From Ferruginibacter sp. (lineage in GTDB: Bacteria > Bacteroidota > Bacteroidia > Chitinophagales > Chitinophagaceae), in NCBI GenBank assembly GCA_014379625.1, contig JACMLJ010000031.1, positions 1 to 64,000 on the forward strand: a stretch of DNA of 64,000 nt, given 5' to 3'. Within the stretch, counting starts at the first letter, position 1. Every line of letters starts with the position of its first letter. The position numbers and the translations under genes are program-made. A model generated the notes under the pieces. That model saw only the letters and a list, made by a program, of their open reading frames with translations, made no database searches and was not told the DNA's origin. This document shows positions 43,835 through 52,538 of the stretch, in pieces.

Positions 43835-43884
43835 CCAATTATTCGTGTTCAGTAACGTTTATTTAATATACAATAGTATACCAG

Positions 43885-44703
43885 TTAAGTCTTTTTTGCT
43901 ATAACTGCTATCCAGTCACCGCGTTGCATTGTTGATAAATATTGTAAACCTGCTTCATTCAATGCATTAAGCAAAGCCAGGTCATTTTCCTTCAAAAACC
44001 CGCTAAGAACTATGGTAGCACCTGTAAATGAGGAGGTTGCAATTGAAGCTATATTAGATACAATGACATTTAAATTGATATTTGCCAGGATGATATCAAA
44101 TTTTTCGCCGTCGGGTACCGCATCCAATTGCTCAACAATAATATTGGAACAGCCGTTTTGTTCAATATTTTCTTTGGCATTTTTGATGCTCCATTCATCA
44201 TAATCAATGGCCAATATTTTTTCTGCTCCTAATTTGCTTGCCAAAATTGCCAGTACGCCGGTACCTGTGCCGAAATCCAATATTGATTTTCCGGTAAAAT
44301 CAAGTTGCTGCATATGCTCGATCATCAGGTAAGTGGTAGCATGGTGACCGGTTCCAAAACTCATTTTTGGCGTAATAACTATTTCGTGTGCAACATTTTT
44401 AACCGGTTGATGAAACCCCGCCCTTATTACCGCAAAATTACCTATGAAGACGGGTAAAAAATTTTCCTCCCATTTCTTGTTCCAGTTAATATTTTCTAAA
44501 GTGGTTCTTGTGTAACTAAGCGTTGAAAAGAGATCAATGACCTGTGAAAATTCAGTTTGATTAAAATTTTGCTCGGGAATAAAAGCAGCCAGGTTGTTTT
44601 CTTCCTCTTCGAATCCCTCAAAACCTTTTTCTGCCAGTAAAGCTATCAGCTTCCCGAGTTGGTCAGGGCTTTCGATATCAAAATCAAACTGCAGGTAATT
44701 CAT
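43885..44703 (-). CDS. prmA: Ribosomal protein L11 methyltransferase
   Basis: PrmA trimethylates ribosomal protein L11 with SAM. The 272-residue protein has an N-terminal L11-binding ferredoxin-like domain (FDFDIESPDQLGKLIALLAEKGFEGFEEEE in pieces), WNKKWEENF, and the catalytic motifs SFGTGHHATTYLM, ILDFGTGTGVLAILASKLGA and ILANINLNV (NPPY-equivalent NINL). It begins 9 bp after the stop of the GH31 gene, so it is probably the second gene of that unit. No oddities. Confidence 0.92.
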   Translation of the reverse strand: MNYLQFDFDIESPDQLGKLIALLAEKGFEGFEEEENNLAAFIPEQNFNQTEFSQVIDLFSTLSYTRTTLENINWNKKWEENFLPVFIGNFAVIRAGFHQPVKNVAHEIVITPKMSFGTGHHATTYLMIEHMQQLDFTGKSILDFGTGTGVLAILASKLGAEKILAIDYDEWSIKNAKENIEQNGCSNIIVEQLDAVPDGEKFDIILANINLNVIVSNIASIATSSFTGATIVLSGFLKENDLALLNALNEAGLQYLSTMQRGDWIAVIAKKT

Positions 44704-44712
44704 ATTTTCCGC

Positions 44713-47136
44713 TTATTTTATTTCAATGTTAACGGGCTTGCCCGAAAAATTGAATGTGAAAAAATAGTTCCCGGATGCTTTCCCGTTAGCACGGGTCACC
44801 GGAAGTAGTGCTGTTGATTTTTTGCCATTGACATATACCTTCTTTGTAAAAACAAATGGACTATGGACGATCATTTTTATATACCTCACGGGAGGCTTAC
44901 CGGCAAAACTTCCGTTATTTGAACTGATATTAAAAACCAGTTTTTGACCTGCAGGAACCGCTGTGAAATTTATCAGCTCAAATAAATTCCCTGTAATGGC
45001 TTTTTTGTTTTTTCCATCATCGTCGTACATTGTATACCGGGATGATTTTTCGTCGGGGTAATAATGAATGACCAGGCTATCTGTTCTGTACTCTTTTGTA
45101 TTTGAACCGCCTGAATGTATGATCATTGGAATAAAACTGCCCGCTTTTACAAATACAGGAGCCTCACTGATAGAGACTTTGTAATTTATAAAAGAATGAT
45201 AAGTTTTAAGGTCCGCATTTTCGTTTTCTGAATTGCCCAATGCATACCAGTTTCCGCGGGGCAGATACAATTTTCTTTCTGCAGCGCCCTTTTGTAATAC
45301 AGGCGCCACTAAAATATGCTCTCCCCACATAAACTCGTCCTCCACATTTACCGCGACCGTGTCGCCCGGATAATAATAATACAGAGGCGCCACCAATGGC
45401 GCTCCCGCTGATGCCTGCCGGTAAGTTAATGTATAATTATAGGGCAGTAAAGCATACCTGAGTTTTACCACCTCTTTTGCATAAATGCGCCATGGGTTTT
45501 CGATCAGGGCAGGTTCGCTTGGAAAACTAAAGGCGCTGTTATCTAATTCGTATAATGCTGTACCATGCGGCCTGAAAATGGGTGTGAAGCAAGCAAACTG
45601 CAACCAACGGATATATAATTCATTGTCGCCCTCACCGCCGGCAAAGCCGCCTGCATCCGCATGTATGTAAGGCACACCACTCATACTCATGCCCAGCATA
45701 ACGGGTAACTGTGCACGCAAACCACTCCAGCTCCTGCTAATGTCCCCACTCCAGGGAAAAATACCATATCGCTGGCTTCCTGCAAAACCTGAACGATTGA
45801 GATGAAACAATCTTGTACCCGGGTATTCCCTGGCATAATTTGTAAAAAGCATTTTATTCCAATAATGTCCATATACATTATGTACTTCATCAGCTTTCAT
45901 TCGCCGCTTAATGCCCATGTCTGAAAGGTTATGGATCATATCGGAAGGGTGTTTTTCAGGTTCGCCCAGGTCTGTCCACCACCCGGTAACGCCATTGGCT
46001 ATTTGCCTTTTGTAATGATCCTTCCAGATCCATTGCCCCACATCCTTCCTGTAAATATCCAACAGTCCCCCTACACCGAAATAGAAGTCGGTTAATTCAT
46101 AAGGCCTGCCCACACTATCGGTTGCAAAAAATTCACGGGCTGTAGGGTATGTCCGGGTGCCTTTTAATATAAATGGCTCGGCAATTAAAATGGTATTGAT
46201 GTTCTTTTGGGTAAACCCGGTTATCATTTTTTTTGGATCGGGCCATTTCGTTTTATTTACCCAATCTAAATTTCCCAGTGTTCCTTTTATACTATCGCCA
46301 AACCAAAATAAATCAAATATAACAGCATCAACCGGGATACGCTCCTCTTTCATTTTATTCAAAATATCCTTCACCTGTACCTCGCTGCTGTATCCAAAAC
46401 GACTCATAAAATTACCCATGGCCCATTTTGGGGGAATTGGCTGTGTTCCTGTAAGCCCGTGATAGGAAGAAAGTATCTCTTTATAATCTTTTCCCGTTAT
46501 GATGTAAACATTTAACTCGCCACTCATGAACCCTGCCTCAAAAATATCATCGCTGGTTTTGCCAATATCCGCATATCCTTTTGAGGCATTGTCAAAAAAC
46601 AATCCGTAACCATTAGATGAAGTAAAGAAAGGAACAGAAAAATTCAGGGCATCCGCCCCCTCACTGTAACCGTACCAGGGATTATTGTACAAAGGGAATT
46701 TATATCCCCTCCTGTTTAAAGGGATCGCCCGCTCCCCACCTCCAAAAATCTTTTCGCCCGGCTGAAGACTAAACCGGAAACCATTCCATTCATCCTTTTG
46801 AAAAACATTATCCAGTACAATTTTTTTACCGGAACCGAAATATATCTTTCCCCTTTCGAAGTCAATCCTGTAATTATTAAAAAAAACGGATTGTTCAAAA
46901 GGGGGTTCAAATATTTTTTTACGCGATTTTACCAGAAGTGGCTTTAAAATTACAGCGTCGCTTACATTTTCATTTGTTAAGTATCCTTTGGGCTGGTACG
47001 TAAGCTTAATAATATTTTTGGCATACTGCTGAAATGTAAATTCGCCGCCGGCTGTTTTTATTTTTTCTGTTTGACCAGTGGTGGTTAAAAATGCCAGGAT
47101 AAAAAAAATGGAGAATAGCAGCCTGAATTTCATCAA
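44713..47136 (-). CDS. Glycoside hydrolase family 31 alpha-glucosidase-like enzyme
   Basis: The 807-residue exported protein has a signal peptide (LLFSIFFILAFLTTTGQ), an N-terminal galactose-mutarotase-like domain, a (beta/alpha)8 barrel and C-terminal beta domains. GH31 marks include VDAVIFDLFWFG, the nucleophile Asp in WWTDLGEPEKHPSD, RYGIFPWSGD and HADAGGFAGG (acid/base region). DLGEPE rather than WxDMNEP places it with the alpha-xylosidase/transglycosylase-like subgroup often seen in Bacteroidota; the substrate is probably an alpha-glucan or oligosaccharide but is not proven. It is transcribed with prmA. Confidence 0.88.
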   Translation of the reverse strand: MMKFRLLFSIFFILAFLTTTGQTEKIKTAGGEFTFQQYAKNIIKLTYQPKGYLTNENVSDAVILKPLLVKSRKKIFEPPFEQSVFFNNYRIDFERGKIYFGSGKKIVLDNVFQKDEWNGFRFSLQPGEKIFGGGERAIPLNRRGYKFPLYNNPWYGYSEGADALNFSVPFFTSSNGYGLFFDNASKGYADIGKTSDDIFEAGFMSGELNVYIITGKDYKEILSSYHGLTGTQPIPPKWAMGNFMSRFGYSSEVQVKDILNKMKEERIPVDAVIFDLFWFGDSIKGTLGNLDWVNKTKWPDPKKMITGFTQKNINTILIAEPFILKGTRTYPTAREFFATDSVGRPYELTDFYFGVGGLLDIYRKDVGQWIWKDHYKRQIANGVTGWWTDLGEPEKHPSDMIHNLSDMGIKRRMKADEVHNVYGHYWNKMLFTNYAREYPGTRLFHLNRSGFAGSQRYGIFPWSGDISRSWSGLRAQLPVMLGMSMSGVPYIHADAGGFAGGEGDNELYIRWLQFACFTPIFRPHGTALYELDNSAFSFPSEPALIENPWRIYAKEVVKLRYALLPYNYTLTYRQASAGAPLVAPLYYYYPGDTVAVNVEDEFMWGEHILVAPVLQKGAAERKLYLPRGNWYALGNSENENADLKTYHSFINYKVSISEAPVFVKAGSFIPMIIHSGGSNTKEYRTDSLVIHYYPDEKSSRYTMYDDDGKNKKAITGNLFELINFTAVPAGQKLVFNISSNNGSFAGKPPVRYIKMIVHSPFVFTKKVYVNGKKSTALLPVTRANGKASGNYFFTFNFSGKPVNIEIK

Positions 47137-47198
47137 ATAATTTTTTACAATTTATGACAATTCGATAAAAAAACAGATGATTTATGGGTTGTGAGGGG

Positions 47199-47332
47199 TA
47201 AAAGAACTGCTTGGATTTCAAATGTGCCGATGAGCTAATTTGCTAATGTGCTAATGTAAAAATGCCCCAATTCCATTAGTAATCATCAAAAAAGTAACAA
47301 TTTGTTTGCAGTTTTTTCTACCCTGGCGCCTA
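47199..47332. repeat. 135-bp dispersed repeat, copy 1 (octamer array plus conserved flank)
   Basis: Octamers of type ATGTGCTA (47222-47256) are followed by AAAAATGCCCCAATTC, ATTAGTAATCATC and TTGTTTGCAGTTTTTT blocks shared with 50762-50898. It lies upstream of the GH31 gene. Confidence 0.65.
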
Positions 47333-47432
47333 AATTAAACAGGTAAATAAAGTATATTCGGTAAACGGCGGTTTGTGTTTATTATGGGCATAATATTTCA
47401 ACGCTGGCGGGATCAGGAAAGTACAACCTGAT

Positions 47433-47461
47433 AAAAAAACTCCGAAGAAAAATCTCCGGAG
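47433..47461 (-). terminator. Intrinsic terminator of pnp
   Basis: On the minus strand: CTCCG/CGGAG stem (47440-47444, 47457-47461) followed by a T-run at 47433-47439. Confidence 0.6.
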
Positions 47462-47481
47462 CTATTTATAAAATTATACAA

Positions 47482-49611
47482 TTATGGTCTTGACTGCGCT
47501 TCAGGCTTTGGCATCAATGCTTTGCGGCTCAATTTAAACTTGCCGGTCCGCTGATCGATCTCTAACAATTTTACTTTCACCCTGTCCCCTTCCTTGAAAA
47601 TACCTTCCATTGTTTCCAAACGTTTCCAGCTTATTTCACTGATGTGTAACAAACCTTCTTTCTTTGGTAAAAATTCTACAAAAGCGCCAAATTCTTTGAT
47701 GCTTTTAACGGTACCTTCGTAGGTATCACCCACCACCGGCAATGCTATCAATCCCCTGATCCAGTTAACCGCCTTGTCGAGGCTTTCTTTGGAAGCTGAA
47801 AAAACACTTACTTCTCCTACGTTGTTCACCTCTTCAATATTTACGGTAGCGCCGGTTTCTCTCTGTATTTCCTGGATAACCTTACCACCGGGCCCGATTA
47901 CCGCGCCGATGTATTCCTTATCAATGGTTAATTTAACCATTCGCGGAGCATGTGGTTTCACATCATCCCTGTGAGCAGGGATACACGCGTACATCGCATC
48001 CAGTATATGTAAACGCCCTTTACGGGCCTGTTCCAGTGCCTGGCGCATAATATCCATGCTTAACCCATCTACTTTTATGTCCATCTGCACCCCACAAATA
48101 CCATCCCGGGTACCGGTTACTTTAAAATCCATATCACCCAGGTGGTCTTCATCACCCAGGATATCGGTTAATACTGCAAACTGGTCTTCTTTTTTTATAA
48201 GTCCCATTGCTACGCCGCCCACATGCTTTTTAACAGGCACACCGGCATCCATCAGGGCAAGTGAACCGGCACAAACAGTGGCCATTGAAGAAGAACCGTT
48301 ACTTTCCAGGATATCGCTTACTAACCTTACGGTATAGGGATACTCTGAACCGGGCATCATTTTCTTTAAGGAACGCATCGCCAGGTTACCATGACCTACT
48401 TCCCTGCGCCCCACGCCCCGCATCATTTTTACTTCACCGGTAGAAAATGGAGGAAAATTGTAATGTAAAATAAATTTTGTGTATTCAGATTTGTGAGCTG
48501 TTTCTACCAACAACTCGTCTAACGGCGTACCAAAAGTGACCGTGGTGAGTGATTGGGTTTCTCCCCTGGTAAATAAGGAAGACCCATGAGGAGTGGGTAA
48601 AATATTCGTTTCCATAGTGAGTTGGCGTACGTCTTCTGTTCCCCTTCCATCCAAACGTTTTCTATCATTCAGGATCATATCCCTTACCACGTTGTATTGC
48701 AATTCTCCTACATAATGGCCTATCAGCGCCTTGTCTTCTGAAGGCAATTCTTCGCCTAAAAATTCTTTTACTGCTTTGTGCAGGTCGGAAAACGCATCGC
48801 TTCTTTCATGTTTTGCCGATGCAGCCGAGGCGATCGCGTACATTTTATCTTTTCCGAAAGCGATAATTTTTTCATTCAGTTCTTCGTTGCGATAAGGTTT
48901 TGTATAGGCTCTTTTTGTGGTGCTTCCTACCTGGTCCCGGAGGCTTTGCTGCGCCTTAATCTGAATTTTGATGGCCTCGTGCCCCAGTTCAATTGCTTTT
49001 ACCAGGTCTTCTTCCTGGCACTCTTTGGCTTCGCCTTCTACCATCATGATGTTATTTTCGGTAGCTGCGATAATAAACTCCAGGTCACATTCCAGTAATT
49101 CCGAACGGGAAGGGTTTACAATGAACTGGCCATTCTTCCTGCCTATACGTACTTCAGAAATGATCTCCTGGATAGGAATATCAGACACCGCCAATGCCGC
49201 CGATGCTGCCAAACAGGCAAGTGCATCGGGCATTATCTCCGCATCGCTTGACAATAAACTGATCAACACCTGTACATCACACAAATAATCTTCCGGGAAT
49301 AATGGACGCAATGCACGGTCAATTAAACGGCTGGTTAATATTTCGTAATCATTGAGGCGTGCTTCCCGCTTAAAAAATGAACCGGGCACCCTGCCGGCCG
49401 ATGAAAATTTTTCCTGGTAATCTACTGATAACGGGAAAAAATTTTGCCCGTCCTTTGGCTCCCTGTTGGCAACTACGGTGGCTAATAAAATACAATTTCC
49501 CTGGCGCACCGTAACGGCACCGTCAGCCTGGCGGGCCATCTTCCCTGTTTCGATCGTAACCATACGGTCACCACCTATATCAAAGGTTTCTGATTTAGTA
49601 TTAAAACTCAT
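47482..49611 (-). CDS. pnp: Polyribonucleotide nucleotidyltransferase
   Basis: PNPase degrades RNA phosphorolytically as a trimer and is part of RNA turnover. The 709-residue protein has two RNase PH domains (first near DGAVTVRQGNCILLATVVANREPKDGQNFFPLSVDYQEKF; second with SLFTRGETQSL and DILGDEDHLGDMDFKVTG), a KH domain (IGAVIGPGGKVIQEIQRETGA) and a C-terminal S1 domain (GTVKSIKEFGAFVEFLPKKEGLLHISEI). Length is typical. It follows rpsO on the same strand, the order conserved in many bacteria, with a terminator hairpin between them. Confidence 0.97.
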   Translation of the reverse strand: MSFNTKSETFDIGGDRMVTIETGKMARQADGAVTVRQGNCILLATVVANREPKDGQNFFPLSVDYQEKFSSAGRVPGSFFKREARLNDYEILTSRLIDRALRPLFPEDYLCDVQVLISLLSSDAEIMPDALACLAASAALAVSDIPIQEIISEVRIGRKNGQFIVNPSRSELLECDLEFIIAATENNIMMVEGEAKECQEEDLVKAIELGHEAIKIQIKAQQSLRDQVGSTTKRAYTKPYRNEELNEKIIAFGKDKMYAIASAASAKHERSDAFSDLHKAVKEFLGEELPSEDKALIGHYVGELQYNVVRDMILNDRKRLDGRGTEDVRQLTMETNILPTPHGSSLFTRGETQSLTTVTFGTPLDELLVETAHKSEYTKFILHYNFPPFSTGEVKMMRGVGRREVGHGNLAMRSLKKMMPGSEYPYTVRLVSDILESNGSSSMATVCAGSLALMDAGVPVKKHVGGVAMGLIKKEDQFAVLTDILGDEDHLGDMDFKVTGTRDGICGVQMDIKVDGLSMDIMRQALEQARKGRLHILDAMYACIPAHRDDVKPHAPRMVKLTIDKEYIGAVIGPGGKVIQEIQRETGATVNIEEVNNVGEVSVFSASKESLDKAVNWIRGLIALPVVGDTYEGTVKSIKEFGAFVEFLPKKEGLLHISEISWKRLETMEGIFKEGDRVKVKLLEIDQRTGKFKLSRKALMPKPEAQSRP

Positions 49612-49670
49612 ATTTGTTATTTAAAAATTTGTAGGGTCGATTTCATCACCCGTGTAAATTTGTTTAAATA

Positions 49671-49709
49671 AAAAAGAATTCCCAACTGCTAAAAAGATAG
49701 TTGGGAATT
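49671..49709 (-). terminator. Terminator between rpsO and pnp
   Basis: Perfect 11-bp stem AATTCCCAACT/AGTTGGGAATT (49677-49709) followed on the minus strand by CTTTTTT. Like the E. coli rpsO t1 terminator it may permit partial read-through into pnp. Confidence 0.75.
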
Positions 49710-49733
49710 AAATTATTTAAACATGTAGACAGC

Positions 49734-50006
49734 TTATTTACGGAGACCTAATTTTTCGATCAATGCCCTGTAGCCCGACAGATTGTGTTTGCTAAGATAG
49801 GTAAGCAGGCGCTTTCTTTGACCAACCATCATCATCAACCCCCGTTGAGAAGAAAAATCATGTTTGTTGATTTTAAGATGATCAGAAATATGGTTGATAC
49901 GCTCAGTTAATAAGGCAACCTGGCCTTCAATTGACCCTGTGTTGGTAGATTTACCACCAAAGTCTGCAAAAATTTTTGCTTTTTTTTCGATTGTTAAATA
50001 CGGCAT
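49734..50006 (-). CDS. rpsO: 30S ribosomal protein S15
   Basis: The 90-residue protein binds the central domain of 16S rRNA. Conserved segments are TNTGSIEGQVALLTERINHISDHLK-like (GSIEGQVALLTERI), the DFSSQRGLMMMVGQRKRLL helix and LGLRK at the end. It has its own -7 element at 50057-50064 and is upstream of pnp, which in E. coli allows joint regulation. No unusual residues. Confidence 0.97.
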   Translation of the reverse strand: MPYLTIEKKAKIFADFGGKSTNTGSIEGQVALLTERINHISDHLKINKHDFSSQRGLMMMVGQRKRLLTYLSKHNLSGYRALIEKLGLRK

Positions 50007-50056
50007 TTCTTTTTTTTTAATAGCGTCTTTGTTAATTTATCTTTTTTATTAGCCCG

Positions 50057-50064
50057 CAAAAGTA
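50057..50064 (-). promoter_or_regulatory. -7 element TACTTTTG of rpsO
   Basis: TAnnTTTG on the minus strand, about 50 nt before the rpsO ATG. Confidence 0.5.
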
Positions 50065-50106
50065 AGAAAAAATATTGGATTGTATGGAGACATCTCAATA
50101 ATCAAT

Positions 50107-50129
50107 AAAAAAGCCCCCGTTTGGGAGGC
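50107..50129 (-). terminator. Intrinsic terminator of the 50154 gene
   Basis: On the minus strand: GCCTCCC/GGGGGC stem with AAAC loop (50113-50129) and a T-run after it. Confidence 0.75.
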
Positions 50130-50153
50130 TTTTACCATCTGTTTAAAAATTGA

Positions 50154-50666
50154 TTATTTCATATACTTAAGGTTAACACCGTAAAGGATGACAAAAATAA
50201 CCCCGATAAACCCAACCAGCACGGATGATATAATCGACATAATATTACTGCTCCCATAAATAATAAACGGACTGGCAATACCCACCAGTGTACCCACTAT
50301 ATATAAATAATAGCCTGTTTTTTTAAGTTTCCACATCATCAATGCACCGCCCAGGCAAAATACCGCTGCAAGTATAGCTGCAAGGCCTGCTTTTTTCAGG
50401 TTTTCAACAGTAAAGGCGCTGGTCATGGAGTTTACCATTTTCTCCGCCATTTTAGAACCTTCATCTTTATTGTCCATTTTTTGAATATCCGTGGAGGCTT
50501 TCTCCTTTGTAAAAGTCATGGCCTGAGCCTGTTTTTCGGCTGAAAAATACTGAATTGCGCCACCAATAAGTCCCCACCCGCTTCCTATAAAAGTGAGAAT
50601 ACATAATACGGTAATAAAAGTTGGCCTTCCGGCGGGCCGTTCATAGTCCTGTAATAATTCTGCCAT
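50154..50666 (-). CDS. Four-helix membrane protein, paralogue A
   Basis: The 170-residue protein has a motif-rich N-terminus (RPTFITVLCILTFIGSGWGLI), a hydrophilic insertion (TFTKEKASTDIQKMDNKDEG), then three more helices and a C-terminal VIFVILYGVNLKYM signature. The neighbouring gene at 50897 shares the first and last motifs (RPLFLTVLCVITFIGS, LFVILYGMNLKYM), so they arose by duplication. A copy of the dispersed repeat lies between the two. The function is unknown. I used the ATG at 50666. Confidence 0.6.
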   Translation of the reverse strand: MAELLQDYERPAGRPTFITVLCILTFIGSGWGLIGGAIQYFSAEKQAQAMTFTKEKASTDIQKMDNKDEGSKMAEKMVNSMTSAFTVENLKKAGLAAILAAVFCLGGALMMWKLKKTGYYLYIVGTLVGIASPFIIYGSSNIMSIISSVLVGFIGVIFVILYGVNLKYMK

Positions 50667-50761
50667 AATAAATAGTTGTTTTTTGGGGTAAAATAAAAAT
50701 GTAAGCTGTAAATATAATATATACAATGGTAAGCGGTCTAAATTAATCGGAGCTATTAAAA

Positions 50762-50898
50762 CTAAAGGAACTGTTTGAATTGCAAATGTGCTAATTAGCT
50801 AATGTGCTAATCAGCTAATGCAAAAATGCCCCAATTCAATTAGTAATCATCTACCAAAAAGTGACAGCTTGTTTGCAGTTTTTTTGGCCCTAACGCCT
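50762..50898. repeat. 135-bp dispersed repeat, copy 2
   Basis: Octamers ATGTGCTA/ATTAGCTA/ATCAGCTA (50784-50820) plus the same 3' flank as copy 1 at 47199. The repeat reaches the stop codon of the 50897 gene, whose TAG belongs to the shared CGCCTAAA block. Confidence 0.7.
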
Positions 50899-51415
50899 AA
50901 ACGTCTTCCTCCTCTTCCACTTCCTCCATATATTTCAAATTCATGCCATATAAAATAACGAATAAAAACCCGGCTATAGCAGCAACTATAGAAATACCCA
51001 TTGCGCCAAAATGATCTCCAAAGAGCAGAAAATGTGTAAGCAGGTTAAAGAAAGTGCCCAGCGTAAAAGAATAAAACCCGGTACGCTTAAGCTTAAAGAT
51101 CAGTATGGTGCCCACCAGGCAGAGTATATAGGAGGCGATACAACCTATTGAATATTTCTTGTAATTTTCAACATTGAGATGGCCAATTCTTACAGGTTCA
51201 TCGATGGCGGTATTTCCGGCAGAAAACAAATTCTTAAGCTGTGTTTTTGCTTTTCCGGAAGATATCTTTTCCACTTCAGCATTTGCATTGATATAGCCCT
51301 TGCTATTTATGATTATACCCGCAATGCTTCCTATAAAGGTGATTACACATAAAACAGTTAAGAATAAGGGACGGGCACTCGTCTGCACCGTTGAGTTAAT
51401 AGTTTCTAATGGCAT
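50897..51415 (-). CDS. Four-helix membrane protein, paralogue B
   Basis: The 172-residue protein shares the RPLFLTVLCVITFIGSIAGIIINSKGY start and the FVILYGMNLKYM end with paralogue A, with a KISSGKAKTQLKNLF soluble loop between helices 1 and 2. The C-terminus is strongly acidic (MEEVEEEEDV). It lies one dispersed repeat upstream of paralogue A in the same orientation. Their function is not known; both look like small integral membrane proteins. Confidence 0.6.
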   Translation of the reverse strand: MPLETINSTVQTSARPLFLTVLCVITFIGSIAGIIINSKGYINANAEVEKISSGKAKTQLKNLFSAGNTAIDEPVRIGHLNVENYKKYSIGCIASYILCLVGTILIFKLKRTGFYSFTLGTFFNLLTHFLLFGDHFGAMGISIVAAIAGFLFVILYGMNLKYMEEVEEEEDV

Positions 51416-51523
51416 AATGTATAGGTTGGTTAGTAAGTTTAGGCTTTTTTTTTGAGATTATAGTATTTGTTTATTATTATTTTTAAAACTTCCTTTTTTA
51501 TACTCCATATTTGCGTTTATAAA

Positions 51524-52528
51524 ATGCAATATAATTTCGCTATAACCGGTTGTGGAAGGATCAGCCAACGCCATGCAGAACAGATTTCCCGGATAGGGAA
51601 CGTAAAAGCAGTATGCGATATTATCCCAGAAAGAGCTAATTTTTTGGCATCCAAGTATGGTTCAACTGCTTACTATTCATTAGAGCAACTGCTGACCTGT
51701 GAAAAAGAGATCGATATAATAAGCATATGTACACCAAACGGGCTGCATACCGTACAAAGTATTCAATCTTTAGAGGCCGGTATCCATGTAATATGTGAAA
51801 AACCATTGTGCATTCACACGTCAGATGGCCATAAAATGATCGATGCGGCTTTGGCTGCATCAAAAAAATTATTTGTTGTAAAATCTACCCGCTACAATCC
51901 TGTTGTTGAAGCAGTAAAGATATTGCTCGATGATAACAAGCTGGGTAAAATTTACAGCTTCCAGTTAAATTGTGTGTGGAACCGCCCTGCAGCTTACTAT
52001 GCGGATACCTGGAAGGGAACCCTTCTTTTAGACGGGGGGACTTTATTTACACAGTTTAGTCATTATATAGATGTTTTGCTCTGGTTCCTGGGAGAAGCAG
52101 CCGACGTAAAAGGCTACAGGAAAAATGCCGCCCACGGCAAGTCGATTGAGTTTGAAGACACCGGGGTTTTGGCAGTGCAAATGCTTTCGGGAGCCATTGG
52201 TTCTATTCATTATTCTGTGAATGCCACGGACAAAAACCAGGAAGTATCCCTGACAATTGTAGCAGCGAAAGGTACCATAAAATTAGGAGGTGAATTTATG
52301 AATGAAATAGTGTACCAGCAACCCATCCTGGTTGATGCCGGCCAAATAAGTACTGGCAACCCCGCCAATGATTATGGATTTTACAAAGGCTCCATGAGCA
52401 ATCATGATAAGGTATATGAGAATGTAATGCTGGCACTCTCAGGAGAAAAAAGTTCAGTAACAGATGGAACGGACGCTTTGAAAACAGTGAGTTTTATTGA
52501 AAAAATTTATCAACAAATTCACCTGTAA
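51524..52528 (+). CDS. Gfo/Idh/MocA-family oxidoreductase
   Basis: The 334-residue protein has the NAD(P)-binding start FAITGCGRISQRHAEQI, the motif EKPLCIHTSDGHKMI and a C-terminal alpha/beta domain with DGGTLFTQFSHYIDVLLWFLG. The EKPL and the GGTLFTQFSHYID (usual GG-x3-D-x-G-x-H-x-x-D, partly changed here) positions mark the dehydrogenase/oxidoreductase active site. Members such as WlbA act on UDP-sugars, and the next two genes are glycosyltransferases, so a role in glycan precursor synthesis is likely. The ATG at 51524 was chosen over 51467. Confidence 0.85.
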   Translation: MQYNFAITGCGRISQRHAEQISRIGNVKAVCDIIPERANFLASKYGSTAYYSLEQLLTCEKEIDIISICTPNGLHTVQSIQSLEAGIHVICEKPLCIHTSDGHKMIDAALAASKKLFVVKSTRYNPVVEAVKILLDDNKLGKIYSFQLNCVWNRPAAYYADTWKGTLLLDGGTLFTQFSHYIDVLLWFLGEAADVKGYRKNAAHGKSIEFEDTGVLAVQMLSGAIGSIHYSVNATDKNQEVSLTIVAAKGTIKLGGEFMNEIVYQQPILVDAGQISTGNPANDYGFYKGSMSNHDKVYENVMLALSGEKSSVTDGTDALKTVSFIEKIYQQIHL

Positions 52529-52538
52529 TACTATTTCT

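Noticed and set aside
52497..52538. N-terminal extension of the glycosyltransferase
   Set aside because: It would overlap the oxidoreductase gene and adds residues unlike the family; the TTG at 52539 gives the usual MKHLLFTVTN start.
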